Source of the DNA: Haplomitrium mnioides
Lineage: Eukaryota > Marchantiophyta > Haplomitriopsida > Calobryales
Length of the DNA stretch: 20,870 nt
Assembly (NCBI GenBank): GCA_049999725.1
Contig: JBNGIS010034465.1
Coordinates: forward strand, 1 to 20,870
Direction: 5' to 3'
The translations under genes were made by a program, and so were the position numbers. Under the pieces are notes generated by a model. It searched no databases. It was not told where the DNA came from and saw nothing but the letters and a program-made list of their open reading frames with translations. Shown here piece by piece: positions 1 to 8,486 of this stretch. How positions within the stretch are numbered: position 1 is the stretch's first letter; every line of letters begins with the position of its first letter.

Positions 1-1223
1 TTTTCGTCGTCCTCGGAAGTCCTCTGGGCGGATCCGCAATAAGTCGCAGTTTCGGTAGCCCTCACTACTCTTCCCGTCAAACCCACGATAAGTCGCCCTT
101 GCGGCTCTCTTTCTTCCCATCCCGGAGCTGCGCTATATCCTCGTTGCGGCATACTCCCTTGATTTAGGAACTGAGTCTCCTTCTCTTCACTAATGCATTG
201 AAAAAGTTTCATGTAAGAACATCGAAGAAGTCTTCTTTACCTGACCTGTCAAAAAGTTCGTTGTAAGAACGCCGCGGATCCATGTCGAACTTTTGGATGA
301 CTTCCGATTCGAACTTTCAACATCTCCTTCCTCTCGTCCGAATCTTCAACATGTCACCCTTTCGTCCGCTTAATTAGCCCGCTTCGTAATCCCCCGTAAC
401 CGATCCCCACACATCGGAAGATGCATCGGAACACGTTTAACCAGGTTCCTCATTTAGGAAGGCGTGATCCCGTCGATTTCTTCGGACCCCCAGGAGCTGC
501 CACGTTTCCGCAGCGCTCCACAGACTCCTCGGGCTGTGGCCATCGGTTAATTTCCCAAAGGTCGTTCTTCCTTAGTTCTACCTCATTCGCTTTGATTCAA
601 ATTGCCCTGCGATCGCCTCGAGCTCTTCTCTCCATCAAGTTATAGTACGCCTTGAATGGTTGCAAGTTGAGGATGCAGTGGTCCAAACTGTTGGCTCCTC
701 CGTTCTGCCTCTCGACTTTCACCCCCTTCCTCTGTTCTCGCCCACCCTTGTCAGCCCTGCCTCGGTCCCAAATCGCTGCCAGCTCCTTTGATCCTCCTTC
801 TAGCTCGCTTACCTGTCTTCTCTGGATCCCACAAGGCTTCCCCTTGGCTTGCAGGCTTCATAACATCCACACGGAGAGACAGAAAAGAAAGGAAGGGAAG
901 GGAAAGGAGGGAGAGGAGAAAGGTGCAGGATTGGCATAACAACAATAAAACAATAACATACACTAAAACACAACAGGCTAACATAAACTGAAGGAATCCA
1001 CCAGGCTTGGAAACTCCGAATTCACAAAAAATGGAAAAACTCAGACACACCCGGCCGACATAACTCCCCTTTTAATTGTGCAGCGACCCCGCAAACACCC
1101 TTCCTCCTTCTGACCTTCTTGGGCTTCTCCGTGGCCGCCGCTCTGACCTTCCTTGCTGGGTACCCTTGTCGACCTGGCCACTACCCAACGAACCACTCAC
1201 ACAACACGGGAACAAACAAACCA
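1..1223 (+). repeat. IR1 left arm
   Basis: This arm is an imperfect reverse complement of 1976 to about 4600. Clear pairs are 1195-1223 with about 1976-2006 (ACAACA.GGGAACAAAC core), 640-1110 with 2100-2560, 420-640 with 2570-2790, and 150-400 with 3940-4200. Positions 1-150 hold about three units of the roughly 48-bp minisatellite that is expanded at 4228-4608. Open frames at 421-645, 652-939 and 751-1050 lie within this repeat and show no protein family. The arm is cut by the window start, so its true length is unknown. Confidence 0.75.
870..925 (+). repeat. homopurine tract in IR1 left arm
   Basis: A run of G and A with only isolated pyrimidines (AAAAGAAAGGAAGGGAAGGG type). Its reverse complement is the pyrimidine tract at 2278-2330 in the opposite arm, as expected from the inverted repeat. 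It is low-complexity sequence; open frames crossing it give Lys/Glu/Arg-rich peptides without meaning. Confidence 0.7.
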
Positions 1224-1877
1224 TCACTTTTTGATGAATGCAGGCTAGCAGAAGAGGACCAAGGTGGGGCAAAGCAGGAGCAGGTCTTAAAAGGGGAGTG
1301 CCCCACCGACAGCCTGCACATTGGCCCATGTGACGACCAACGGCACGACGAGGCTGAAGTGCCCCAACATGGTGAGGAGGAGATTGGTGCAGACCAAGGG
1401 CAGGCCATAAAAGAGGAGTTCTTCAATCGTGATTCTGGTAGTGGCAACCTCCAAGACCCACCATGTTGTGCAATTAAAGGAGATATTCATCAAGTAGGAC
1501 AGTGGAGGTTATCAGAGGTAGAGGAGTGCAGCATTGAAGGCCAGCAACCATCTAGGGTTGAAACTCGACACGAGCTAGTGGAGGAAGTGGACAATATGGA
1601 AGAATGGCCAACCTCCTCAAGGGAGCAACCCTCGAGCCTTTGCGAAAGTCTCCTCATCACAGAGGAAGATATGAAGAGCAGCCCAATAGCACTAGCCTTT
1701 GTACAGTTTTGTTATGTTCCCACACTAATCATGTGTGGTATTTTTGTTTGTTCTTGTTTTGCTGCATTAACTTTTGGGGGATTTTTTGTGTTTCTCCCAA
1801 AGTGTCATGAGAAAGGCCAGCAGAGTGGCTTGAGGAAGAAGAACGGAAAGTGGCAGCTAGGAGGGTCACAGATCTAG
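1119..1877 (+). CDS. 252-codon open frame filling the IR1 loop, function unknown
   Basis: I do not recognise this protein. The frame starts inside the left arm of IR1 and covers most of the unique loop (1224-1975). Residues about 40-175 are rich in Glu, Gln and Asp; residues about 190-230 form a strongly hydrophobic stretch (around CYVPTLIMCGIFVCSCF), followed by a basic tail. That pattern could suggest a C-terminal membrane segment, but the hydrophobic part comes from a T-rich tract and may be fortuitous. A frame of this length without a stop is unlikely by chance in DNA of this composition, so it may be an old coding region carried between the arms. No start context, ribosomal or splice signal or homologue supports it. 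It could equally be a gag-like remnant. Confidence 0.3.
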   Translation: MGFSVAAALTFLAGYPCRPGHYPTNHSHNTGTNKPSLFDECRLAEEDQGGAKQEQVLKGECPTDSLHIGPCDDQRHDEAEVPQHGEEEIGADQGQAIKEEFFNRDSGSGNLQDPPCCAIKGDIHQVGQWRLSEVEECSIEGQQPSRVETRHELVEEVDNMEEWPTSSREQPSSLCESLLITEEDMKSSPIALAFVQFCYVPTLIMCGIFVCSCFAALTFGGFFVFLPKCHEKGQQSGLRKKNGKWQLGGSQI

Positions 1878-2277
1878 GCAGGCATCCAGCTTGAACTAGA
1901 ATATGCTGACTCAGCTTTCATATGGGATCTAGGCCAGAGTTAGCCATCAGGATAGTGTAGGATAGTGTAGGAGTTTTGGTCTGTTTGTTCCCATGTTGTG
2001 TGAGTGGTGCGTTGTGTAGTGGCCAGGTCGACAACGGTACCCAGGAAGGAAGGTCAGAGCGGTGGCCACGGAGAAGCCCAAGAAGGTCAAAAGGAGGAAG
2101 GGTGTTTGCGGGGTCGTTGCACAATTAAAAGGGGAGTTATGTCGGTCGAGTGTGTCTGAGTTTTTTCATTTTTTGTGAATTTGGAGTTTCCAAGCCTGGT
2201 GGATTCCTTCAGTTTGTGTTAGCATGTTGTGTTTTAGTGTATTTTATTGTTTTATTGTTGTTATGCCAACCTTGCAC

Positions 2278-2330
2278 CTTTCTCCTCTCTCCTTCCTTTC
2301 TCCTCTCTTCCTTTCTTTTCTGCCTTTTCT
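2278..2330 (+). repeat. homopyrimidine tract in IR1 right arm
   Basis: A C/T-only stretch of about 50 bases (CTCCTCTCTCCTTCC type), partner of the purine tract at 870-925 in the other arm. The tract is a low-complexity part of the arm and has accumulated its own changes. Confidence 0.7.
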
Positions 2331-2744
2331 TGTGGATGTCATGAATCCTGCAATGCAAGAGGGAGCCCTATGGGATCCAGAGAAGACAAGTAAGCGAGCT
2401 AACAGGAGGATCAAAGGAACTCCCAGCAAATCGTGACTGAGGCAAGGCTGACAAGGGGGAGCAAGAGGGATCAAGCACATGTGAAAGTCGGGATCTAGAA
2501 CGGAGGAGCCAACAGTTTGGACCACGACGTCCTCAATTCGTGACCATTTGGGGCATGCCATATCTTGATGGAGAGAAGAGCTCGAGGCGATCGCAGGGCA
2601 ATTTGAATCGAAGAGATGGAGGCTGAACTAAGGAAGAACAACCTTCGGGAAGTTAACCAATGGCCGCTACCCCGAGGAGTCCGTGGAGCGCCGCGGAAAC
2701 GTGGTAGCTCTTGGGGGTCCGAAGGAATGACGGGACTACGCCTT

Positions 2745-3110
2745 CCTAAGTGGGAAACCCGGTTAAGTTGGTTCCGATGCGTCTTACAACGTGGGAGGAC
2801 CGCTTAACAAGGATCCGCCAAGGGGGATTCGACGGATCCGAAGGGGGTTAAATGAGAAGGACGAAGCGGCAACATATCATGGTTTAGAAGCCAATGGGAT
2901 CCGTAGGGCGCTGCCGAAATGTGGCAGCCCCAGAGTACTTCACAGGATTGGGGGACACGCGTCAGTCCCAAGAAGTCCGCGGAACCTTAGCAGAGAAATG
3001 GCGACCCTCACGGGAAGTAGCCCTCCTAAGTGGGCTCCCTAGTTAAAATGGATCCGATGTGACCTCCGATGTGGGGATCATAGGTTAACCGGGTCCCAAA
3101 GGAAGCCAAC
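2745..3110 (+). repeat. block of recurring AAGTGGG / GGTTAA / CCGATG modules
   Basis: Here CTTCCTAAGTGGGAAACC or close variants are followed by GGTTAA, then GATCCGATG or GTTCCGATG, then a GTGGGG segment. The same ordered module occurs at about 3868-3970, and inverted at 370-480, 10615-10660 and 10925-11060. A GGAAACGTGGC-type segment follows in several copies (inverted as GCCACGTTTCC near 500 and 10750). Positions 2800-3110 are the reverse complement of about 10570-10950. No coding meaning is seen; the modules look like building blocks of the repeat family. Confidence 0.6.
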
Positions 3111-3234
3111 TGAAGACTAAGGATAGTAAAGCAAAACGATGATCTATAGCTGATCCGGCGAAGCAGGGGATCGGATCAAATTGTGGGGGGGTTCTTGTTC
3201 ATTGATTTGGAAGAATTCTTCATGGAGAATTGAT

Positions 3235-3520
3235 CAACTGCATGAAAAGTTCAACCCATTGACATGTGAAGAAGAATCAGCTGATGCGCTAGATGAAGAG
3301 CCCTACATCAAAGGCCTGCTGTGAATTCAAATGGAGACGAATGCCCCTAAATTGAAAATGGCCTTATCTGAGAGGACCTCCGCCTCATGCGATGAGCTGC
3401 TGCGACGTTTGATTGAAGAAGAGCCTCTGAAATTGAGGAATGACCGTGCTATCCCTACGAGAATCAAATAGAAGGGAGCTGCGAGGGAACAGGATGCGAA
3501 GGCCCTCCTTGTTGCGCGGA
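3235..3520 (+). pseudogene. possible gag remnant (Ty1/copia-like)
   Basis: One plus frame reads through with a TGA and a TAG and contains KFNPLTCEEE, PYIKGLL, KLKMALSERTSASCDELLRR, LIEEEPLKLR and, after the TAG, DAKALLVARK. The order 'LxxxL-E-E-E, then ALL-A-K' resembles the end of the copia-type gag domain (UBN2 family), where a DLLxRLLxEE helix precedes an ALLAxK segment before the zinc knuckle. No convincing CCHC knuckle follows. The segment lies in the part of I1 missing from both I2 and the IR1 left arm, consistent with a captured or inserted fragment. The family assignment is inference from short motifs. Confidence 0.3.
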
Positions 3521-3860
3521 AGTGATCAAAGGGAAGGCTGCGAATTGTGGTTCGAAGCTCTGCAAAATGGGGATGTCATGAAGAATCAACGATGAATCTC
3601 CTGTTGCTGGAATCGATTGAATTGCAGAAAAAGAATTTCCCTTACAACCTTGAAGAAGAATTCCTCTGAGATGCTGCAATCCTTACAAGTAGGTGAAGGG
3701 AAGACAATCACGATGAGAAAGCAAGCTGTAAAGAACATTGTGCGATGATCGAATGGAGCTGTTGCGCGATTGAATTGAGAATGAGCAACGACCGAATTGA
3801 AGAAAAGGTGAGCTGTGAAGAGTCGAATCCGATGTCCGTGGTGTCCGATCCGAAGATCGG
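3521..3860. other. non-coding stretch in I1, nothing recognised
   Basis: This is A/G-rich sequence with frames broken about every 20-60 codons. It belongs to the roughly 1.1-kb part of the right arm that has no partner in the left arm. It ends in the short inverted pair CCGATC/GATCGG (CCGATCCGAAGATCGG near 3846-3861) just before the next AAGTGGGG module. No gene, promoter or repeat unit can be supported. Confidence 0.5.
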
Positions 3861-4227
3861 ATCGGAAACCAGCCTTCCTAAGTGGGGAGACCACTTAATG
3901 TGGTTCTGATCTGCCTTCTGATGTGGGGCGGACTGGTTAAATTGGATTCCGAAGCGGGTTAATTAAGCGGGCGAAAGGGTGACATGTCGAAGATTCAGAC
4001 GCTAGGAAGGAGACTTTGAAAGTTCGAATCGGAAATCATCCAAAAGTTCGAAATGGATCTGCAGGGTTAAAACAAACTTTTTGACAAGTCAGGTAAATAA
4101 GCCTTTTTCAATGTTCTTATTTAAAACTTTCTGATGCCTTAGTGAAGAGAAGGAGCCTCTCAAGGGTTCCTATATCAAGGGAGGATGCCGAAATGAAGAT
4201 AAGATGAGGTTTCACCTGAAGAATAGG

Positions 4228-4608
4228 GCGTCAAAACAGTGACCTATCAACAGTCTGGCTAGAAAGGGAAAAAGGTGCTGAAACAGCGATATGTCGGAAA
4301 TCCGTTTGCAGAAGAACGAGGGTATCAAAATGGCGATCAGTCGAAGGTCCAACGAGAGGAGGGACAGAGGGTGTCGAAACAGTGACAAGTCAAAGGTCTG
4401 GCCTGAATAGGAAGAAAAGAGCGCCGAAAGGGCGACCTATCAATGATCCAACAAGAGGCAAGGAAAGAGCACCGTAAAGACGATCTATCACGGGCCTGAC
4501 CAGAGGAGAAAAATGGGTACCGAAAAGGTGATATATCGACGGTCTGGCCAAAGGAGGACGACGGGGTGCTGAAAAGAGGATCTATCACCGATCCAACGGG
4601 GGCAAAAG
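4228..4608 (-). repeat. minisatellite, about 8 units of 46-52 bp
   Basis: Units begin near 4228, 4276, 4320, 4369, 4421, 4469, 4515 and 4563. Each contains GGGTGCCGAAA or a variant, then a GTGACCTATCA-like segment, then GGTCTGGCCAGAGGA or a variant. The minus-strand open frame 4337-4621 is simply this array read as an approximately 16-residue repeat (S-F-R-R-S-F-type). Shorter versions occur in plus orientation at 1-150 and about 10330-10570, so the array is a shared part of all three arm copies. It is not likely to be a gene. Confidence 0.75.
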
Positions 4609-4653
4609 TGGAAGTCTTCATAGTTCTTATACGGAGGGTCAGGGCCTTGAGGA

Positions 4654-4970
4654 TGACGTGGCAGTCTGGAAAGTCAGCTAGTCAATGGACGGTTAACGCG
4701 ACAGTCCGCCTACCCCTCTGCGGGGCGGCGTCGGGCAGCGCAACTACGGATGACGTGGCGAGGTTCTGAAGAGCGATGGCAGGCTTCCGAAGAGCAACGA
4801 TGGGATTCCGAAGGGCGACTATGGGGTTCCGCGAAGCAACGGTGGGATTCCGAGAAGTGACGGTGGGGTTCCGGGGCATTTTGCGGAAACGTGGCGCTCA
4901 TGCGGGCCTCTGGGAATCTGCGGGAGTGTTAGAGATTCCTCGAGAATCTTGAGCTTTGCGGATGACGTGG
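4654..4970 (+). promoter_or_regulatory. three TGACGTGG (bZIP-type) motifs in I1
   Basis: GGATGACGTGGC or a close form occurs with TGACGTGG at 4654-4661, 4751-4758 and 4963-4970. In I2 the reverse complement CCACGTCA occurs at 9407-9414 and 10139-10146, with CCACGTCG at 9332-9339 and G-boxes (CACGTG) at 9392-9397 and 10706-10711. ACGT-core elements of this form are known plant bZIP binding sites. The motifs are seen directly; regulatory use is inference. Confidence 0.35.
4769..4876. repeat. 21-bp minisatellite, 5 units
   Basis: Five tandem units of about 21 bp, each ending in GGATTCCGA or GGGTTCCG, follow directly after the second TGACGTGG motif. Read on the minus strand they give a 7-residue repeat (RNPTVAS, RNPIVAL, RKPAIAL). 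This explains the overlapping minus-strand open frames at 4682-4879 and 4710-4901, which are not genes. Confidence 0.75.
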
Positions 4971-5045
4971 CACCTCTGCGGGATCTAGGAATCTACAAGA
5001 ATATTAGAGATCCCTCGGGAATCTTGAGACTTACGAATCGAACGG
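4905..5045. repeat. direct repeat of about 66 bp, two units
   Basis: Two adjacent units share the order CCTCTG-GGAATCT-GTTAGAGAT or ATTAGAGAT-TCGAGAATCTTGAG, the first around 4910-4975 and the second around 4975-5035. The first unit ends in the third TGACGTGG motif. A further ACGGGCTCC-bearing pair lies at 5040-5060 and 5118-5135. This is another layer of tandem duplication within the arm. Confidence 0.5.
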
Positions 5046-5189
5046 GCTCCCTCGACGCGCCACATGGCAACTGCCCAACGTCCATGGAATCCCATTGGTT
5101 TCGGTGTCCGAGGAATCCAACGGGCTCCTCCAACGTGCCACCTGTCAGCTACCTGGCATCCGAAGGATCTCACGGGTTGTCAAGCTAAA

Positions 5190-5770
5190 ACGAGGAAAAA
5201 ACAAAGCAAAAAGGTATGCTGATTCAAATGTGGATTGCGAGAGCTACAGATGTCGGTTTTGCGTGAAATCAGTCTTGTTGGAAAGAAAACGACAAGGCGC
5301 AGCTGTTGGTGTCATTTCTAGATTCTGAATCTGGTAAGAAATCCAGGTAAAAAGGCGGGATGCACCTCTCGGCCGTCAGATAAGTGAAACATGGACTTCC
5401 AAGAAAGGGCGGTGATGAATCTTCAAGGCTGGAGGAGAAACGAGCGTGGGCATAGACTACCTCGCTCTGAAGCTACGGGGACTGTTTTTTGGTGTAGAGA
5501 AAGCAGTGGGATACGAAGGAGAGAGTTCTGGTGAGACCTTGGGTGAAGTGGGTGGACTCGTGAAGGAAGGCCATCACAGGGTAGAGGTGGACTAAGGAGA
5601 TGCTGGGAATCGCTGAGCAGGAGGCTCTAGAGGCTCAGACTACTCAGGTGTACTCACATTTGAAAGCGGACCAACATTTGGAGGTGGACCAACACTCAGA
5701 AGAGAAGAGGATTCTTTTCGTTTGTATTTCGTGAGGAGTAGCCAAGGGGGGTCCTGGTGTCGTCTCAACT
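5190..5770. other. arm sequence without recognisable gene
   Basis: The 5580-5700 part (GGTGGAC repeats, CGCTGGGAATCGC-like core) is the inverted counterpart of about 8500-8620 in I2. The 5190-5460 part has no obvious partner. Frames are short and match no family. Confidence 0.5.
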
Positions 5771-6100
5771 TTGATTTGTGCAGGAGATCAGTCCCAGCAG
5801 CATTCAGAGAAGGTTGCTGGTGTTAAAATCTTGTGGAGTCAAGAGAGGAGTGGCTGTGTTAGTGCCCGCGCATTGCAGAGAAGATCCCTCCGAAGCTCAA
5901 GGTGGAGTAGGTGGCCAGCAGTCGAGAGGACTGTCTTCCAGAGGTGGAAGTTAAAGAAATCCTCTTCCAAGCCTGAGGAAGTAAATTCAGGGCTTCTCGC
6001 GAGGGAAGTTGAAAAACTATCTGGATCTGAGTGCGTGGGTGAAGAGTCAGAGGAATATTGGAGTTGCGGAAGGAAAGTTGGAGGAGATATTGGCTCTTGA
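5771..6100 (+). CDS. open frame in I1 arm, partner of 8166-8486, function unknown
   Basis: The 109-codon frame contains WPAVERTVFQRWKL, SSKPEEVNSGLLAREVE and LSGSEC. The inverted copy in I2 (8166-8486, minus strand) keeps the same reading: WPAVERTVFQRWKL, SSDLEEVKLGFLAREG. A 46-base stretch inside is identical between copies, so the protein similarity mostly reflects DNA identity and does not prove coding constraint. I recognise no family. It could be the last trace of a gene of this repeat family. Confidence 0.25.
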   Translation: MICAGDQSQQHSEKVAGVKILWSQERSGCVSARALQRRSLRSSRWSRWPAVERTVFQRWKLKKSSSKPEEVNSGLLAREVEKLSGSECVGEESEEYWSCGRKVGGDIGS

Positions 6101-6139
6101 GAGGTGGGCAGGCCTGCAATGTTGGCGGGGCAAGGTGTA

Positions 6140-6765
6140 TGTGTAAATGTGTATAGGTGCATGTGTCTAGTTAGATTTGTGTTCTGTTTGTAGTTCTATG
6201 GAGTTCTTAGTAATTAGAGTACCTGCATTCCATTTGTCAAATCCTGAGGACACCCTGGAAGGGGAAGTCAGGACTAACAGCAATATCTTGTGATAATTGG
6301 ATGCTGGGACTTGTTTCCCGTTTGTAAACCTGGTGATTGGGTCTAGTTCTGGGCTCTTGAAGTATAGTTTGGAATTGACTCAGCAGTATAACCGCCTACT
6401 AGTGTATGCCTTGAGAAATGAATGTGCATGAGCAAGTGGGCTGCTGAAGCAACTGTTGGCTAGTGGCCATGACTGGGAGACAAGTAAGAACCCATTGAGG
6501 CTGTCAAGAGAGGAACCACCAAGAGGCCATCGTAGTCAAGAGTCAGATGCTCTATTCGATCTGCCCCTGTCTTCCAAGTGGCACATTTCGAGGTTGAGGC
6601 CTAAAGAAGGGGAGTGACCAGCATTTGCGGACTTTGGAAGAAGGCGTGTGTGCTTGGGTGGTGTGCTTGGGTGTGTTGAGTGTTGCACAACACTCCAGAG
6701 TTGGTAAGTAGAAGTTGGGGTCCATTCGGTGCAAAGCCCCTCCCATAAAACGTCCCGAAACACTA
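6140..6765. other. inner part of I1 arm, transcript-tail-like, no gene
   Basis: This is T- and G-rich sequence with several TTTGT/TAGTT runs. It pairs loosely, inverted, with 7580-7970: TAGTTAGATTTGTGTTCTG near 6170 against the reverse complement of about 7925-7955, and GGGACTTGTTTCCCGTTTGTAA near 6307 against about 7770-7800. Minus-strand open frames at 6536-6763 show no family. Confidence 0.45.
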
Positions 6766-6766
6766 A

Positions 6767-6829
6767 GTCAGCCCTTAAGTAGGGTAACTCTGTTGGAAAA
6801 GAGTTAAGGCTCCGACCAGGGGGCTGACA
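6767..6829. repeat. self-complementary terminal block of I1
   Basis: The block starts GTCAGCCC (6767) and ends GGGCTGAC (6821-6828), so its ends can pair. Inside, AACTCT and AGAGTT can also pair. The equivalent block at the start of I2 (7512-7572) likewise runs from GTCAGCC to GGCTGAC. A foldback terminus at the inner end of both insertions supports that these are true element ends. Confidence 0.5.
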
Positions 6830-7510
6830 CTCCTGCTATCCACCAACATTCTATAAGATTTCTCCTCAATCATACCATCAAGATGGAACAAAGTACCTCA
6901 AATTCTTTTCAAAGTTTTAATTCCATTAGAGCTTGCAAAGTTTTGAGTGCGTTATTCGAATAGTTGAGGACGCAACCTAGCTTCTATAGCAATAAGTAAT
7001 GAGTTATACCTCTCCACTATGTGTATTGCTTCTTCTAATTGAGTAGGCTCTCTCATAGTAACTTCTATTCTCATGCAAGACTTCAATCTTTGAACAAAGT
7101 GGTCTAGTGCTTCTTCTTTTCTTATATCCAAAATTTGCATAATTATATATTTAAAGTGTGTAGTATTGCTTCTCACTATATCAAGTTGCTTCAATTTGGC
7201 CAATCGATCTCTTGCTACTTTTGAAGCATTTACAACTCTAAATCTTGAAATCACCACTTCTTTGAGCTCACATGAAGAAACAATGTGAGCAACAAATCCA
7301 TATTATACTTGTTCTATTTGATATCTCTACCAAGTCTTAACAACTCCTTCTAATTAACTTTCCGCAAATAGAATTTGTCGACCATCTTTTCTAATGTATG
7401 TAGCTTCAAAATTTTGCTCACAATCAAAAATAAAGTTCTTAGATCTACTACAAACCATTCTCCCATTATATGCTTTTGGTGATGGAGATTGCTCATAACT
7501 CTCTTCTTCT
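6830..7510 (-). pseudogene. Ty3/gypsy gag (main part) and protease stub
   Basis: Reading on the minus strand from 7510, one frame runs to 6952 with three in-frame stops and no frameshift. It shows the retrotransposon gag signature: ASKVARDRLAKLKQ, EEALDHFVQRLKS, and MREPTQLEEAIHIVERYNS, matching the usual 'ALxxFxxGLK ... EAIxxAERY' pattern. After a stop and a loss of the zinc-knuckle region, LFHLDGMIEEKSYRMLVDSR (about 6900-6835) fits the start of a gypsy retropepsin, with the catalytic D-S-G read as D-S-R. The first part of gag is at 11659-11761; insertion I2 separates the two, and I1 cuts the protease at 6829. It is inactive. The frame from 6952 to 7257 is the longest unbroken piece. Confidence 0.8.
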
Positions 7511-7599
7511 TGTCAGCCCCCTCCTTCTGATCTTATCCTCTAAACACCGCTCTTCGGAAGGAAAAGGCTGACTTTTACGGGGTTCAAGTTCTTTTATGA

Positions 7600-8160
7600 G
7601 ATGCCCCTGCTGCAAGTTATCAATTTCAGGCCTTAAGGGGGTTCCTCCTCACCTTACTGACCTTTCTCCTTGTTCAATTCTCTATTCACGCATTCATACA
7701 CACCACAGAAGTGTCTCTGATCAAAAATTCCGAAGTGGATTTCAGGGATCCGAAATAGGATCCAGACTCAAAGTTTTACAATGCAGGATCAAGTCCTGAT
7801 GTTTGAATTATACAAGGGATTTGTCCCCTTACTGCCTTTTCCTCTAACTCTGATTCTTGGACCTCTACTAATCTAAGATCATGTTCACTTTGGATCTGTA
7901 ATATCTCTTCAGTAATTACAAACATAATACAAAACTAACTAAACCCTGCACACACAACACCACACACTCTGTCAGCGTTCCTTTGACTTGGGCTGATCTC
8001 CGCAACATAGTCGTGACCTCTCAACCCTTCATTCCTCTCATTCCTCTGGAGCTCTTCTGATTCTCCCAAGATTCGATCTTTATCGCCTCCCTTGCACTCC
8101 TGATCTTTATTCCAGCAATTCCAACCTTCTCATGAGTCTCACGATTCCAATGACACATCC
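7600..8160. other. inner part of I2, no gene
   Basis: This is pyrimidine-rich sequence that pairs loosely and inverted with 6115-6765 of I1. It contains short direct echoes (GGATTTCAGGGATCCGAAATAGGATCC near 7738 in 20-base pieces) but no frame with family resemblance. The plus open frame at 7596-7799 is unsupported. Confidence 0.4.
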
Positions 8161-8165
8161 TCCCT

Positions 8166-8486
8166 CTACTCACGCACCCTTTTCCAGATAGTGTTTTTAC
8201 CTTCCCTCGCGAGAAACCCTAGTTTGACTTCCTCAAGATCAGAAGAGGTCTTGTTTAACTTCCACCTCTGGAAGACAGTCCTCTCGACTGCTGGCCACCC
8301 ACTCCACCCCGAAGCTTCGATGGATCTTCTTACATCGTGTGCGGGCACGAATGCAACTACTCTTTCTTGACTTCCCTTGAGAGAATAAATTAGAAACGCC
8401 CTTGACGTTCTTGGGATTGTTGCTCCTGCACACTTGACACTAAGGCGACCTGAAAGATCCCACCTTGGCAGCCCCTCCGATTTCAA
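8166..8486 (-). CDS. open frame in I2 arm, partner of 5771-6100, function unknown
   Basis: The 106-codon minus-strand frame includes WPAVERTVFQRWKL, SSDLEEVKLGFLAREG and an N-terminal part (GLPRWDLSGRLSVKC) with no match in the other copy. It is the inverted homologue of 5771-6100, and both stay open over about 75 residues. Function is unknown. See that entry for why coding is doubtful. Confidence 0.25.
   Translation of the reverse strand: MKSEGLPRWDLSGRLSVKCAGATIPRTSRAFLIYSLKGSQERVVAFVPAHDVRRSIEASGWSGWPAVERTVFQRWKLNKTSSDLEEVKLGFLAREGKNTIWKRVRE

Larger units (their letters stand above)
1976..4600 (-). repeat. IR1 right arm
   Basis: This is the reverse complement of 1-1223 with many substitutions and large extra segments. 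Collinear blocks are 1976-2560 (with 640-1223), 2570-2790 (with 420-640), 3940-4200 (with 150-400) and the 48-bp minisatellite (with 1-150). The stretch 2790-3930 has no counterpart in the left arm, so one arm has gained or the other lost about 1.1 kb. Part of it, 2800-3110, reappears inverted in I2 at 10570-10950. The same DNA therefore serves as an arm of both IR1 and the larger I1/I2 inverted repeat. Confidence 0.7.
1..6829 (-). mobile_element. I1: large insertion of the TGTCAGCC-ended repeat family (left end outside or unresolved)
   Basis: The right end is GGGGGCTGACA at 6819-6829, directly abutting a gypsy protease remnant at 6830. Read on the minus strand from 6829, I1 matches I2 read on the plus strand from 7511: a terminal about 65-bp block, the 5771-6060 block against 8166-8440, the 4650-4970 block against 9330-9660, and 2800-3110 against 10570-10950. 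No upstream end (CTCCT followed by TGTCAGCC) is visible, so I1 either runs past the window start or is itself composite. It contains inverted repeat IR1 and carries about 1 kb (roughly 3120-4228) not matched at the same place in I2. I see no LTR, transposase or integrase in it. The family is unclassified; only the match to I2 and the right terminus are secure. Confidence 0.55.

Noticed and set aside
748-2455. TGTCAGCC at about 752 and inverted at about 2446 as further element ends
   Set aside because: Homology between the IR1 arms continues across both sites on both sides, so they are internal and not boundaries; no target duplication is seen.
300-4030. GTTCGAATC-like sequences suggesting tRNA T-loops (about 4022, inverted about 305)
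   Set aside because: No acceptor stem, anticodon arm or D-arm can be built around them; GAAAGTTCGA is part of the arm repeat.
4337-4621. 94-codon minus-strand Ser/Phe/Arg-rich frame
   Set aside because: It coincides with the 48-bp minisatellite and has no counterpart kept open in the other arm copies.
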